This document shows positions 1 to 9,100 of a DNA stretch of 32,287 bases, piece after piece (position 1 is the first letter of the stretch; every line of letters begins with the position of its first letter). The position numbers and the translations under genes are program-made. The notes beneath the pieces are model-generated. The model ran no database searches. It had not been told where the DNA came from and saw only the letters and a list, made by a program, of their open reading frames with translations. The stretch is from Deltaproteobacteria bacterium (GTDB lineage: Bacteria > Desulfobacterota > JADFXK01), in the NCBI GenBank assembly GCA_015233055.1, contig JADFYN010000013.1:1-32287 (forward strand), in the 5' to 3' direction.

Positions 1-303
1 GACAAGAATATCAGGAGCTATACGGCAGCAGAGCTTAAAGCCGAAAGAGCAGATAGCCGCACTGTTTTGACCCAGGTTGACGCCACAACGGACGAAGAAC
101 TGGAACGGCTGATTGTCGGGGCTGATGACGAGGGGGGACATCCCGATTGGGCGCGGGCGAGACTGGTCCTGCCGGAAGCTAAGCAGGACGTGCACTTGCG
201 CCTTGATCAAGAGATCATCACCTTTTTTAAAGAGCGGGGGAAGGGCATATTGAGCGGATGCAAGCGGTCCTTAAGGCTCACGTGGATGCCCATAAATCAC
301 TTT
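1..303 (+). pseudogene. brnA-like antitoxin copy, frameshifted and 5'-cut by the window edge
   Basis: Bases 1-300 are a diverged direct repeat of the intact brnA at 1823-2146; base 1 corresponds to base 1832 there. The translation matches BrnA (TQVDATTDEELERLIVG, then a DWARARLVLPEAKQDV core), a ribbon-helix-helix antitoxin that neutralises BrnT and represses its own operon. Near position 254 a one-base deletion relative to the intact copy shifts the frame, so the RHH tail reads on in another frame as MQAVLKAHVDAHK and the protein cannot be completed. Similarity to the intact copy stops at about position 300. The first nine bases of the gene, and any brnT partner, lie outside the window. The call as a brnA relative is secure; loss of function is inferred from the frameshift. 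Confidence 0.8.
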
Positions 304-356
304 TCAGGCCTAAAGAAGATCTTGCGTACAGCAATTTGTGCAACGATGTTAATCTG

Positions 357-1211
357 ATGGCCGAGGTTGGGAGGAAGTTTGCGGACCAGTTATGGCTTCA
401 GTCCTACCCGCATATGGATCGTAATTTTGAGACCGAGATTAAGCTGGATTTTTATGCCCGGTTCTGGGAGATGTATCTTACATGCGCACTGTTAAAGGGT
501 GCCCCCCAGCATGGCTATTCAATACCGGACCGTAAGCAGCGTGGGTATAATAATCATGGTGGTCCTGATATTCTTCTTAAGCATAATGACCGGCGTATTT
601 GGATTGAGGCGGTAGCGGCTAAGAATGGCGACCCGACTAAGGCCGACAGTCTTATGGAACCGGGTGAGCATGATTCTGAGGACTATGAGCCGCCTAAGAT
701 CCCAGTCGACAAAATTATTCTACGCTATACCAATGCGATCAATGAGAAGTTTGAGAAATACCGTAAGTATCTATTAAAGAATGTCGTGCACAAATGTGAT
801 TCGTACGTCATAGCCGTTAATGGTTTTCCACTTTTTTATCGTTGGACTGGTGATCCATCAAGGCCGCGTATCCTGCAAGCTGTTTTTCCGATCGATGTGC
901 CTGAGTATGTCTGGAACAAAAAGACGCCGGAGGATGATGAGATAAGATACCAGACAAGGCCGGAGATTTTCAAGAATTCTGGTGCACCGGTTTCAACGGC
1001 GTTCTTTGTCGATGACAAGCATCATGGTGTTAGTGCGGTCCTATATTCAAACGCCAATGCATTTTCGCCTGGTTTGGACAAGAATTTTATTGTTGTAGTA
1101 CATAACCCTCTAGCGTCGCAACCCGTGCCACGTGGGCTGATCCCTGCCGCCCAAGAATGGTGGGCAGAGGAAGTGAGCGACGGATATCGACTTGTTCATC
1201 AAGATCGTTGA
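357..1211 (+). CDS. uncharacterised protein with PD-(D/E)XK-like signature inside a toxin-antitoxin cluster
   Basis: I cannot name this gene. The open frame runs from 258, but its first residues (MQAVLKAHVDAHK) are the out-of-frame tail of the broken brnA, so the first native Met is probably at 357. That ATG overlaps the TGA ending the frameshifted brnA frame (TGATG), which would allow translational coupling; no clear Shine-Dalgarno is visible. The 284-residue product has no signal peptide or membrane segment. Its best clue is GGPDILL followed about 12 residues later by RRIWIEAVA, the spacing of the Asp and Glu of PD-(D/E)XK nuclease folds. The usual Lys is missing: the last motif reads E-A-V rather than E-x-K. 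Later come a charged stretch (ILRYTNAINEKFEKYRKYL) and a beta-rich half. Nuclease activity is speculation; it could be a structural relative. Confidence 0.6.
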   Translation: MAEVGRKFADQLWLQSYPHMDRNFETEIKLDFYARFWEMYLTCALLKGAPQHGYSIPDRKQRGYNNHGGPDILLKHNDRRIWIEAVAAKNGDPTKADSLMEPGEHDSEDYEPPKIPVDKIILRYTNAINEKFEKYRKYLLKNVVHKCDSYVIAVNGFPLFYRWTGDPSRPRILQAVFPIDVPEYVWNKKTPEDDEIRYQTRPEIFKNSGAPVSTAFFVDDKHHGVSAVLYSNANAFSPGLDKNFIVVVHNPLASQPVPRGLIPAAQEWWAEEVSDGYRLVHQDR

Positions 1212-1257
1212 GGTTGGGACTAAGGTTCTTGACGTCAATTTTGTCGATTACCATTGA
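1177..1257 (+). pseudogene. vestige of a higB toxin C-terminus upstream of higA
   Basis: In the frame that stops at 1255-1257 the short stretch between a TGA at 1174 and this stop ends in VLDVNFVDYH. HigB/RelE-type toxins typically end in a strand of the form V-x-V-x-x-VDYH directly before a higA gene, and here the stop lies 13 bp before the higA start, the expected spacing. Everything upstream of these few residues is missing; the preceding DNA codes for the uncharacterised gene in another frame. I read this as the last piece of a deleted higB. The match is short and therefore only moderately certain. Confidence 0.5.
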
Positions 1258-1270
1258 AGGAGGGAAAACT

Positions 1271-1543
1271 ATGGATATGAAAAACCCCGCGCATCCCGGT
1301 TTTCTTGTTAAGGAATGCCTTGACGAACTGGGCTTGAGTGTCGCGGCAGCCGCCAAGGGCCTCGGCATCACGCGTCAGCAACTGCACAACGTCATTGCGG
1401 GGCGTAGCAGTGTCACGCCTGAAATGGCGATCCGCTTTGAAAAGGGGTTCGGCAGTACGGCCGATACGTGGCTGCGGATGCAGATGAATTATGATCTGGC
1501 CCAGAGGCGCCTGTGCGCTCCAGATATTGTCGTTAGGTCATGA
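1271..1543 (+). CDS. higA: HigA-family antitoxin (XRE-type helix-turn-helix)
   Basis: The 90-residue protein has the standard HigA layout. It opens with HPGFLVKECLDELGLS, continues with a helix-turn-helix (AAAAKGLGITRQQLHNVIAG, about residues 24-43), then RSSVTPEMAIRFEKGFGSTADTWLRMQMNYDL, the hallmark C-terminal half of the family. HigA binds and silences the ribosome-dependent mRNase HigB and represses the operon promoter. The ATG at 1271 has a strong Shine-Dalgarno (GGAGGG) just upstream. No intact higB precedes it; only a possible C-terminal remnant is seen. It is therefore an orphan antitoxin, which may persist as an anti-addiction function or as a regulator. Family assignment is firm. 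Confidence 0.9.
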   Translation: MDMKNPAHPGFLVKECLDELGLSVAAAAKGLGITRQQLHNVIAGRSSVTPEMAIRFEKGFGSTADTWLRMQMNYDLAQRRLCAPDIVVRS

Positions 1544-1556
1544 GCGGATGTGAAAC

Positions 1557-1590
1557 TTGACTATGAACACAACCTGCGTTCATATATACT
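1557..1590 (+). promoter_or_regulatory. possible brnTA promoter/operator
   Basis: A TTGACT hexamer (1557-1562) is followed by an inverted repeat, ATGAAC (1563-1568) and GTTCAT (1578-1583), and by AT-rich candidate -10 sequences ending right at the brnT ATG (TATACT 1585-1590, or CATATA 1581-1586). BrnA is known to autoregulate through palindromic operators, so the repeat is a plausible site. The -10 abuts the start codon and no Shine-Dalgarno is visible, so the transcript could be leaderless or start elsewhere. Low confidence. Confidence 0.35.
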
Positions 1591-1869
1591 ATGCGATTTG
1601 AATGGGATGAACGAAAACGACAGTCCAACATCGAAAAGCACGGTCTCGATTTTCTGGATGTCATAGCCGTTTTTGAGGCTCCACATGTTGTTGTGCCTTC
1701 GATCTATGGAGGTGACGAAGAGAGATTTCTTGCCATAGGGATTTTTGAAGGGCGCTGTGTGACGGTTGTTTACACCATCCGAACCAAAGTTATCAGGATT
1801 ATTTCCTTTCGGAGAGCTCGCCATGAAGAAAGACAAAAATATCAAAAGTTATACGACAACAGAGCTTAA
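1591..1869 (+). CDS. brnT: BrnT toxin (type II ribonuclease toxin)
   Basis: BrnT toxins are small RelE-fold ribonucleases that arrest growth by cleaving RNA and are held in check by BrnA. The 92-residue product has the family's landmarks: the N-terminal FEWDERKRQSNIEKHGLDF, the central IGIFEGRCVTVVYTIR, and the C-terminal IRIISFRRARHEERQKYQ, which supplies conserved Arg residues. Length is typical. The gene overlaps the start of brnA (1823) by 47 bp in a different frame, the usual arrangement for this pair and a sign of coupled translation. No good ribosome-binding site precedes the ATG. Assignment is firm. Confidence 0.92.
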   Translation: MRFEWDERKRQSNIEKHGLDFLDVIAVFEAPHVVVPSIYGGDEERFLAIGIFEGRCVTVVYTIRTKVIRIISFRRARHEERQKYQKLYDNRA

Positions 1870-2146
1870 AGCCAAAAGAGCGGATAGCCGCACTGATTTG
1901 ACCCAGGTTGACGCCACAACGGACGAAGAACTGGAACGGCGGATTGTCGGGGATGAAGACGAGGGAGGAGGACGTCCAGACTGGGCGCGGGCGAGATTGG
2001 TTCTGCCGGACGCTAAGCAAGACGTGCACCTGAGCCTTGATCGAGAGATCATCAACTTTTTCAAAGAGCGGGGAAAAGGGCATCTTTCGCGGATGCAAGA
2101 GGTCCTCAAGGCTTACGTAGATGACCATAAGCCACAGGTCAAATGA
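1823..2146 (+). CDS. brnA: BrnA antitoxin
   Basis: This 107-residue partner of BrnT has an acidic N-terminal half (VDATTDEELERRIVGDEDEG) followed by DWARARLVLPDAKQDVHLSL and a C-terminal ribbon-helix-helix (DREIINFFKERGKGHLSRMQ and VLKAYVDDHK). In the family the RHH dimer binds the operator and the toxin is trapped by the rest of the chain. It starts inside the end of brnT, after a GGAGAG Shine-Dalgarno (around 1811) coded within the toxin gene. A frameshifted near-copy lies at 1-303, so this region has undergone a duplication or an insertion between two brnA genes. Confidence 0.92.
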   Translation: MKKDKNIKSYTTTELKAKRADSRTDLTQVDATTDEELERRIVGDEDEGGGRPDWARARLVLPDAKQDVHLSLDREIINFFKERGKGHLSRMQEVLKAYVDDHKPQVK

Positions 2147-2187
2147 CCGGCAGCCGAAAGAACTTCACCACACACCCGGATTAGAGA

Positions 2188-3222
2188 ATGATGAAAACAG
2201 GAGCCGAAATAAAGAACGTCACCGTGGTCGGGGCCGGGAGTTGGGGTACGGCCCTGGCTGATTTATTGGCCGGGAATGGCCGGCCGGTGAAGCTCTGGGT
2301 CTATGAAGAAGAGGTCTATTCCCAGATATTGACTGACCGGGAGAATACGACTTTCTTACCGGGATTCAAATTGCACGAGGGCGTAACCCCGGTCAGGTCC
2401 CTGGACGCGGCTTTGGCGGAGGCGGAGGTGGCGGTCCTGGTTTTTCCTTCCCATATTTACCGGACCCTGGCCGGAGAGGTCTGCCGGTGCATCAAAGAAG
2501 GGGCGGTCTTAGTCAGCGCCACCAAAGGGATCGAAAACGAAACGGGGCTCCTGCCCACGGAAATCTTAGAAGAAGTGTTTCCAGGAAGTTTTTACAAAAA
2601 TATCTGTGTGTTGTCCGGCCCTAGTTTTGCACGGGAGGTAGTGGCTAAAAAGCCGACCGCGGTGACTGTGGCCTCCCATGACAAGCAGGTGGCGAAACTG
2701 GTGCAGGAGGTCTTCTCCCGGCCCTATTTCCGGGTCTACACCAGTGTGGATGTCATCGGGGTGGAACTGGGCGGGGCCATCAAGAACGTCATCGCCATTG
2801 CTTCGGGCATGATCGACGGCCTGGACCTGGGCTCCAACACCAGGGCGGCCCTGATCACTCGCGGCCTGGCCGAGATCACCCGCTTGGGTAAGCGCCTGGG
2901 CGCCAATCCCATGACCTTCTCCGGCCTGGCCGGGATAGGAGATTTGGTTTTGACCTGCACCAGTAAGCTTTCCCGGAACTACTCCGTTGGTTACGAAATC
3001 GGCCGGGGCCGGACGTTGACCGACATCCTGTCCGGGATGGCCATGGTGGCTGAAGGCGTCAAGAACACCATGTCTATCAAAAACCTCTGCCGCCGCCTCG
3101 ACATCGAATTGCCCATCTGCGACGAAGTCTACGACATCCTCTACGAGAACAAATCCCCCCTAAACGCCGTCCGAGACCTGATGACCCGCCACCTTAAAGA
3201 CGAACTGGAATATTTGGCTTAA
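2188..3222 (+). CDS. gpsA: NAD(P)-dependent glycerol-3-phosphate dehydrogenase
   Basis: GpsA reduces dihydroxyacetone phosphate to sn-glycerol-3-phosphate in the cytoplasm, the first step of phospholipid backbone synthesis. The 344-residue protein is full length. The Rossmann motif VVGAGSWGTALADLL is at residues 13-27, the conserved VSATKGIE at 109-116 carries Lys113, and GGAIKNVIAIASGMIDGL around 195-212 carries the catalytic Lys199. SNTRAALITRGLAEI, SGLAGIGDLVLTCTS and SRNYSVGYEIGRG follow, all diagnostic. Two adjacent ATG codons (2188, 2191) could start it; the upstream ribosome-binding site is weak. It is a housekeeping gene on the same strand as the toxin-antitoxin genes, 41 bp after brnA, with no functional link to them. 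Confidence 0.97.
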   Translation: MMKTGAEIKNVTVVGAGSWGTALADLLAGNGRPVKLWVYEEEVYSQILTDRENTTFLPGFKLHEGVTPVRSLDAALAEAEVAVLVFPSHIYRTLAGEVCRCIKEGAVLVSATKGIENETGLLPTEILEEVFPGSFYKNICVLSGPSFAREVVAKKPTAVTVASHDKQVAKLVQEVFSRPYFRVYTSVDVIGVELGGAIKNVIAIASGMIDGLDLGSNTRAALITRGLAEITRLGKRLGANPMTFSGLAGIGDLVLTCTSKLSRNYSVGYEIGRGRTLTDILSGMAMVAEGVKNTMSIKNLCRRLDIELPICDEVYDILYENKSPLNAVRDLMTRHLKDELEYLA

Positions 3223-3348
3223 CACGGCTGCAAAGTCAGACCGGACGCCTGGTATCGCAATGGTGAATCCCCAAAGGTTCCGTAAAATCGATATGATTGG
3301 CCCGGTCAGAAGGCACATTTGGTGCTCCAGGTATTTCGTATGACCTTT

Positions 3349-3378
3349 TTGAACTATGATTACGCTGCTTACCATTAT
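3349..3378 (+). promoter_or_regulatory. candidate sigma70 promoter for the first hybrid kinase
   Basis: TTGAAC (3349-3354) and CATTAT (3373-3378) are separated by 18 bp in the 203-bp gap between gpsA and the kinase, about 48 bp before its start codon. This is a reasonable but imperfect sigma70 match. Confidence 0.35.
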
Positions 3379-3425
3379 GGTTTATATATTTTTGCAAAGC
3401 GTTTTGCTCTCAGGAGACTAGCGTA

Positions 3426-6077
3426 ATGGAAAAAGACCATTTCAACCCAGTTATATTGGCGGTAGATGACAATAAACATGACTTGTATGTGCTCGGGAAC
3501 ATTTTGAGCAGCAGGAATTATGAGGTTGCCTTAGCTTCTACCGGAGCGGATGCGCTCAAGCTGGTGCGCTCTATCAATCCAGATGTTATCTTGTTAGATA
3601 TCATTATGCCTGGTCTGGATGGGTATGAAATATGTAAGCAGATAAAAATGGAGCCTAAATTTGCCGATACCGCCATCATTTTCCTGACGGCAAAGACGGA
3701 CCCGGATGATATTGTCAAGGGATTTCAATCAGGCGCCGTGGATTATGTGAGCAAGCCTTTTCGGCCGGTGGAGTTATTGACCAGGATCGACACCCACGTA
3801 AAAAAAAGGCAAGCCGAAAAGGAACTACGGGAAACTCAGGAGTTTTACAAGACCATTCTGGAAGACCAGACCGAACTGATTTGCCGCTCTTCAATAGATG
3901 GCAGGCTGACCTATGTCAATATGGCTTACTGTCGTTACTTTGAAAAAAGTCAAGAAGAACTCATCGGACGCAGTTTTTTGCCATCAATGCCTGATGAAGA
4001 TGGGGTTCAGCTTAAGAAACACCTTAAATCACTTGACTATTCTAATAAAATTGGAGTTTTTGAACATCGGGTCAGGACATCTAATGGTGATCTTCGGTGG
4101 TTATGCTGGAGCAATAGAGCCCTGTTCGATTCTGATAATAACCTGACCGGATTTCAGTCTGTTGGTCAAGATATCACTGATCGAAAACAAAAAGAACAAC
4201 TATTCAGTTCAATGACGGACCAGTCCCCTTTTCCGATCTGTATTATCGAGCCTGACGGGACTTATTTCTATTTGAATAATAAGTTTACCGAACTCCTTGG
4301 ATATACTCTTGATGACATCCCAAATGGCAGAGAGTGGTTTAAGAAAGCCTATCCCGATCCCAACCACAGAGCTGAAGCTGTCTCATCCTGGCTTTCAGAA
4401 ATTAAAGCCTTTAAAGTCAGAGAAGTACGACCTCACCAGTTTCCGGTTACGTGCAAGAATGGGGCAATTCACCATATCATATTTCGACCGGTAACTTTGG
4501 ATGATGGAAGACAGTTCATTACCCTTGAGGACATAACCGAGAGATTAAACGCTGAGAAAATCATAATTGAAAGTGAAAAGAAATATAGGGAACTAACTGA
4601 ATCTTTACCCCAGGCGGTTTTTGAGACCGACGTGCAGGGGAAGCTGATATATTGTAACCAGGTCGCATTCGATATTTTTGGTTATACATGGGATGATTTA
4701 ATAAATGGTTTAAACGCTCTTGATATGATTGCGCCGGATGAACGTGAAAGGGCCTTACAAAACATGCATAGCCGCCTGCGCGGAGAAGAGATCGGTTCTA
4801 GTGAATATAATGCCTTAAGAAAGGATGTGACAATTTTTCCGGTGATCATTTATTCTAACCCGATCACCCAGGATGGTAGGATTGTAGGCTTGAACGGCAT
4901 TGCCATAGATAATTCAGACCGCAAGAAAAGAGAGGAAGAGCTTTTGACTTTACAGAAGCTTGAATCGATTGGTCTGCTGGCTGGAGGTATTGCCCATGAT
5001 TTTAATAACATCCTTACCGGCGTGTTGGGACGTCTTTCGCTTCTTAAGAAGCATCCGGAATCAACAGATAAAATTATACACGAATTGAATGAAATTGAGT
5101 CTGCCGCTCTAAATGCAAACCGGATTGCCCAGCAATTCATAACTTTTTCCAAGGGCGGTGAGCCAATAAAGAGCATTAGCAAACTAGAAGAATTTGTTCA
5201 TGAACCTATAGAATTGGCTTTAAGGAATAGTAACATCACGGTAAGGTATTCCATCCGGGAAGATCTCTTACCGGTGGAAATCGACAAGGGACAAATTTGT
5301 CAGGTAATATATAATCTTATCAAGAACGCTATCGAAGCCGTGCCCCAGGATGGTGTCATAACAATTACATGCCAAAATAGGATCCAGACCGACGATAAAG
5401 ATTCCGATGGGGATGAATTATCTTCAAAAAGATACGTAAGGATGTCTGTTCAGGATCAAGGGACTGGAATCCCCAATGAACATCTCCTCAAAATTTTTGA
5501 TCCATACTTTACGACCAAAAAGAAACACCATGGTTTGGGGCTGGCCTGCGCCCACTCCATAATTCGTAATCATAATGGGAATATAACGGTAGATACGGAA
5601 TTAAATAAAGGATCTACCTTTCATGTTTACCTCCCGGCCATAACCAGATGCATCACGGCATCGAAGGAAGTTATAACAGATTTAAAAATCGCCCGGAGAA
5701 GGATTTTGGTAATGGACGACGAAGATTATATTAGGGATTTACTTTCCGAAATGCTTCAAGTTCTTAACTGCGAAGTTATGTTGACCAACGACGGATATGA
5801 AGCTATAGAACAGTATAAAATCGCCAAATGGTCCGGGCAACCATTCGATGCAGTGATAATGGACCTGGTTGTTCCAGGTAGTATTGGCGGAAAGGAGTCG
5901 ATTGATAGCTTAATTGAACTCGACCCAAATATTAATGTTATTGTTTCCAGCGGTTATTGCGATGATCCGATTATGGCGAATTTTCGAGAATACGGGTTTG
6001 TTGATGTCCTTCCCAAGCCTTATAAACTAGAAGAATTAAGCCGGGTATTGAACAAGGTCTTTCTGCCTGCTAATTGA
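3426..6077 (+). CDS. hybrid sensor histidine kinase (REC-PAS-PAS-PAS-HisKA-HATPase-REC)
   Basis: This soluble 883-residue hybrid kinase has no signal peptide or membrane segment. The N-terminal receiver (about 8-125) has acidic VDD at 13-15, phospho-acceptor Asp58 in LLDIIMPGLDG and Lys110 in SKPFRP. Three PAS domains follow (about 138-255, 260-375, 385-500). The dimerisation/phosphoacceptor helix has His524 in GGIAHDFNNIL, the class that autophosphorylates in HisKA (NtrB-like) kinases. The ATPase domain has its N box at 630-634 (NLIKN), DQGTGIP at 677-683 and GLGLACAHSI around 703-712. A C-terminal receiver has MDDE at 763-766, acceptor Asp813 and Lys864 (LPKPY). The start follows an AGGAG motif. 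An N-terminal receiver in front of PAS domains suggests input from another kinase, possibly the neighbour. No output regulator is encoded nearby. Confidence 0.93.
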   Translation: MEKDHFNPVILAVDDNKHDLYVLGNILSSRNYEVALASTGADALKLVRSINPDVILLDIIMPGLDGYEICKQIKMEPKFADTAIIFLTAKTDPDDIVKGFQSGAVDYVSKPFRPVELLTRIDTHVKKRQAEKELRETQEFYKTILEDQTELICRSSIDGRLTYVNMAYCRYFEKSQEELIGRSFLPSMPDEDGVQLKKHLKSLDYSNKIGVFEHRVRTSNGDLRWLCWSNRALFDSDNNLTGFQSVGQDITDRKQKEQLFSSMTDQSPFPICIIEPDGTYFYLNNKFTELLGYTLDDIPNGREWFKKAYPDPNHRAEAVSSWLSEIKAFKVREVRPHQFPVTCKNGAIHHIIFRPVTLDDGRQFITLEDITERLNAEKIIIESEKKYRELTESLPQAVFETDVQGKLIYCNQVAFDIFGYTWDDLINGLNALDMIAPDERERALQNMHSRLRGEEIGSSEYNALRKDVTIFPVIIYSNPITQDGRIVGLNGIAIDNSDRKKREEELLTLQKLESIGLLAGGIAHDFNNILTGVLGRLSLLKKHPESTDKIIHELNEIESAALNANRIAQQFITFSKGGEPIKSISKLEEFVHEPIELALRNSNITVRYSIREDLLPVEIDKGQICQVIYNLIKNAIEAVPQDGVITITCQNRIQTDDKDSDGDELSSKRYVRMSVQDQGTGIPNEHLLKIFDPYFTTKKKHHGLGLACAHSIIRNHNGNITVDTELNKGSTFHVYLPAITRCITASKEVITDLKIARRRILVMDDEDYIRDLLSEMLQVLNCEVMLTNDGYEAIEQYKIAKWSGQPFDAVIMDLVVPGSIGGKESIDSLIELDPNINVIVSSGYCDDPIMANFREYGFVDVLPKPYKLEELSRVLNKVFLPAN

Positions 6078-6165
6078 AATAGTAATATTTTTAGATGAAT
6101 AATTAGGATTTCCCGACAGGTGCGCTCTAGTTGCAGACTGCACGGCTTCCGAGAGAGGGGGTTTT

Positions 6166-9100
6166 ATGAACCAGGATAGAGAGGGGGGAATGGGTTTGCG
6201 TCGAGCCGTTGTCAGCCGCAAAATTTGGCTAGCCTGGGTAGTGCTGGCGGCAAGCCTGATCGTCACCGCTCTTACCACCTTTCATGTGAAATCGGATGTG
6301 GACGCTCTGGTGAAACGGGAGTTCGAATTTACCTGTCACGATATTTTGGTCACGATCAAGGACCGGCTTGAAGACTATGAACAGATACTGCGAGGCGGGG
6401 CGGCGTTCTTTGATGCCGTAGATACGGTCACCCGCGAGAAATGGCGCGCCTTCGTCAAGGGTTTGAAGATTGAGCAGCGGTTTCCCGGTATTCTGGGCAC
6501 CGGCTACGCAATGCTGATTCCCTACGAGGGCCTGGTGCAGCACGTTGAGGAAGTCAGCGGCGAGGGTTTCCCGGAATACAGAGTCCAGCCGGAAGGTGAG
6601 CGTGAAATTTACTCATCCGTCATTTACCTGGAACCATTTTCGGAAAGGAATCTCCAGGCCTTTGGCTACGACATGCTTCCCGAACCGGTGCGCCGGGCAG
6701 CGATGGAACGAGCGCGGGACCAGTCTGCCGCCGCTCTCTCAGGCAAAGTCACGCTAGTCCAGGAAAAGGAAAAAGACGTCCAAGCCGGTACCTTGATGTT
6801 TGTCCCAGTGTACCGTAAAGGAATGCCGACAGCAACCCTCCAGCAGCGCCGCGCCGCCATTCAGGGCTGGGTTTACAGCCCCTACCGGATGAACGACCTC
6901 ATGCAAGGCATCCTGGGCGGTTGGGATTCCGAGGAGGGCAAGCGAATCCACCTGCAAGTCTTTGACGGCGAAAGATTAGTCCCAGATACCCTTCTTTATG
7001 ATAGTCAGCCCTCCGGGGACAAGTATCCGGACTCCAGCTCGTGGTTGACCTTGCAAACCCCGGTCGATTTCGCCGGTCGGCGCTGGACCCTGTGTTTCAC
7101 CCAGAAAGGCGAACAGGCATCCTTGATTGATTACGGCAAAGTTTGGCTCGTTCTTTGCTGTGGGACGATCATCAGCCTGTTGTTGTTCGCTCTTCTCCTT
7201 GCCCTATTCAATATCCACTCCAAGGCGCGGCGGCTGGCTTATTTATTGACCGCTGAACAGAGGAGTGCTGAAGCTTTGAAAAAAGAAAAGGATAAGGCAA
7301 ACAATTATCTTGATATTGCCGGGACAATGTTGTTTGCCCTAGATTCGGAAGGAATCCTTACGCTCATCAACAAAAAGGGTTGCGACATGTTGGGATACGA
7401 GGAGGGCGATATTCTGGGGCGGGATTGGTTTGATGTTTGCCTGCCTGTTTCTGTCCGGGATCAAACGAAAAATGTGTTTAAGACCCTGATGGCCGGAGAA
7501 ATAGCCCCTGTCGAATATTATGAAAACCTGGTTATAACTAAGGCTGGAGAAGAGAGAATCGTTGCCTTCCACAATTCAGTCATTCGCGATGATGATTCCA
7601 GAATCGTGGGTACCCTGTCTTCGGGAGAGGATATCACCGACCGGAAAAAGACGGAACTGAAGCTGGGGATTAGAAATCGGATCAACAAAGTCTTTCTCTT
7701 TAATTCGGATGAAAAAATGTATGCCGAAGTTCTCCAGATTATTCTAGAGGTTATGAACAGTGAGTTTGGGACGTTCGGATATTTCGACGAAAGCGGGTCC
7801 TTTGTGGCACCAGCCGCGACACGGGATATCTACTGGGAAAAATGCAATGTTCCATCTAAGGAGATAGTTTTTCAGAAGGCGACTTTTACCGGCATCTGGG
7901 GCAGAGCTATTGAGGAGAAAAATATCCTGATCTCCAACGAAGGTCCTTTCAACACACCTCCTGGCCATGTTCCGATCAAGAATACCATGGTCGTTCCAAT
8001 CGTATTCCGTGATGAGGTGATCAGCACCATACACATAGCGAATAAACCAGGTGGGTATAGCGAGGAAGACCGAGTGATATTGGGGATGGTTGCGAACCAA
8101 ATCTCCCCGGTCCTCAATGCCAGAATACATAGAGACAGACAAGACAAAAAGCGCGAGCTGGCTGAGGAGGCGCTGCGTAAAAGCGAATCTCAGTTAAGGG
8201 CTATATTTGATTATACCGGCGTTTCCATTACCTTGTCAAGTAACGGGCGGTGGGTGAAATGGAACCGAACTTTTGAAGAAATGACTGGGTATACTTCTTC
8301 AGAACTTCAACATCTCTCTGTTTTAGACCTGACGCATCCGGATGATATCGATATTTCTAAAAAGCACAGAGCAGACTTGTTGGCCGGCCGGATAGATTCA
8401 TACCGGCTGGAAAAGCGATACATCCATAAGAACGGCCATACCATCTGGATTGATTTACTGGTCACCCCAATAAGAAATGCAGATGGGGAAATTGTTAACC
8501 TGATTGCCACTTCAACAGACATTACTAACCGGAAGCGGATTGAAGAAGAACTGCGTCAGGCAAAACAGATAGCAGAGGAAGCCAACCGATCCAAGAGCAG
8601 CTTCTTAGCCAATATGAGTCACGAAATCCGGACTCCCTTGAATGGTATCATCGGTATGACCGAGCTGGCCATGGAGACTGAGCTTTCTCTGGAGCAAAGA
8701 GACTATCTGGATATGGTCAAGATTTCCGCCGATACGTTATTGTCGCTGATTAACGACATTCTTGACTTCTCTAAAATCGAGGCCGGACGATTAGATATCG
8801 ATACTATTAATTTTAAATTGCGGGACAGCTTAGGCACGATGATGAAAGCTTTAGCCGTCAAAGCCCATGAAAAGGGGTTAGAACTGGCTTACCGAATTGA
8901 ACCCGATGTTCCGGATAGGTTACTGGGCGACCCATCCAGAATAAGACAAGTGGTACTTAATCTTATTGGGAATGCAATAAAATTCACTGAGGCCGGAGAG
9001 GTGGTTTTAGAGGTTGAGTCATCTTATAAGGCAAATGATGAGGTTGTGCTCCATTTCAGCGTCAGAGATACCGGGATCGGTATTCCGGAAGATAAAATAG

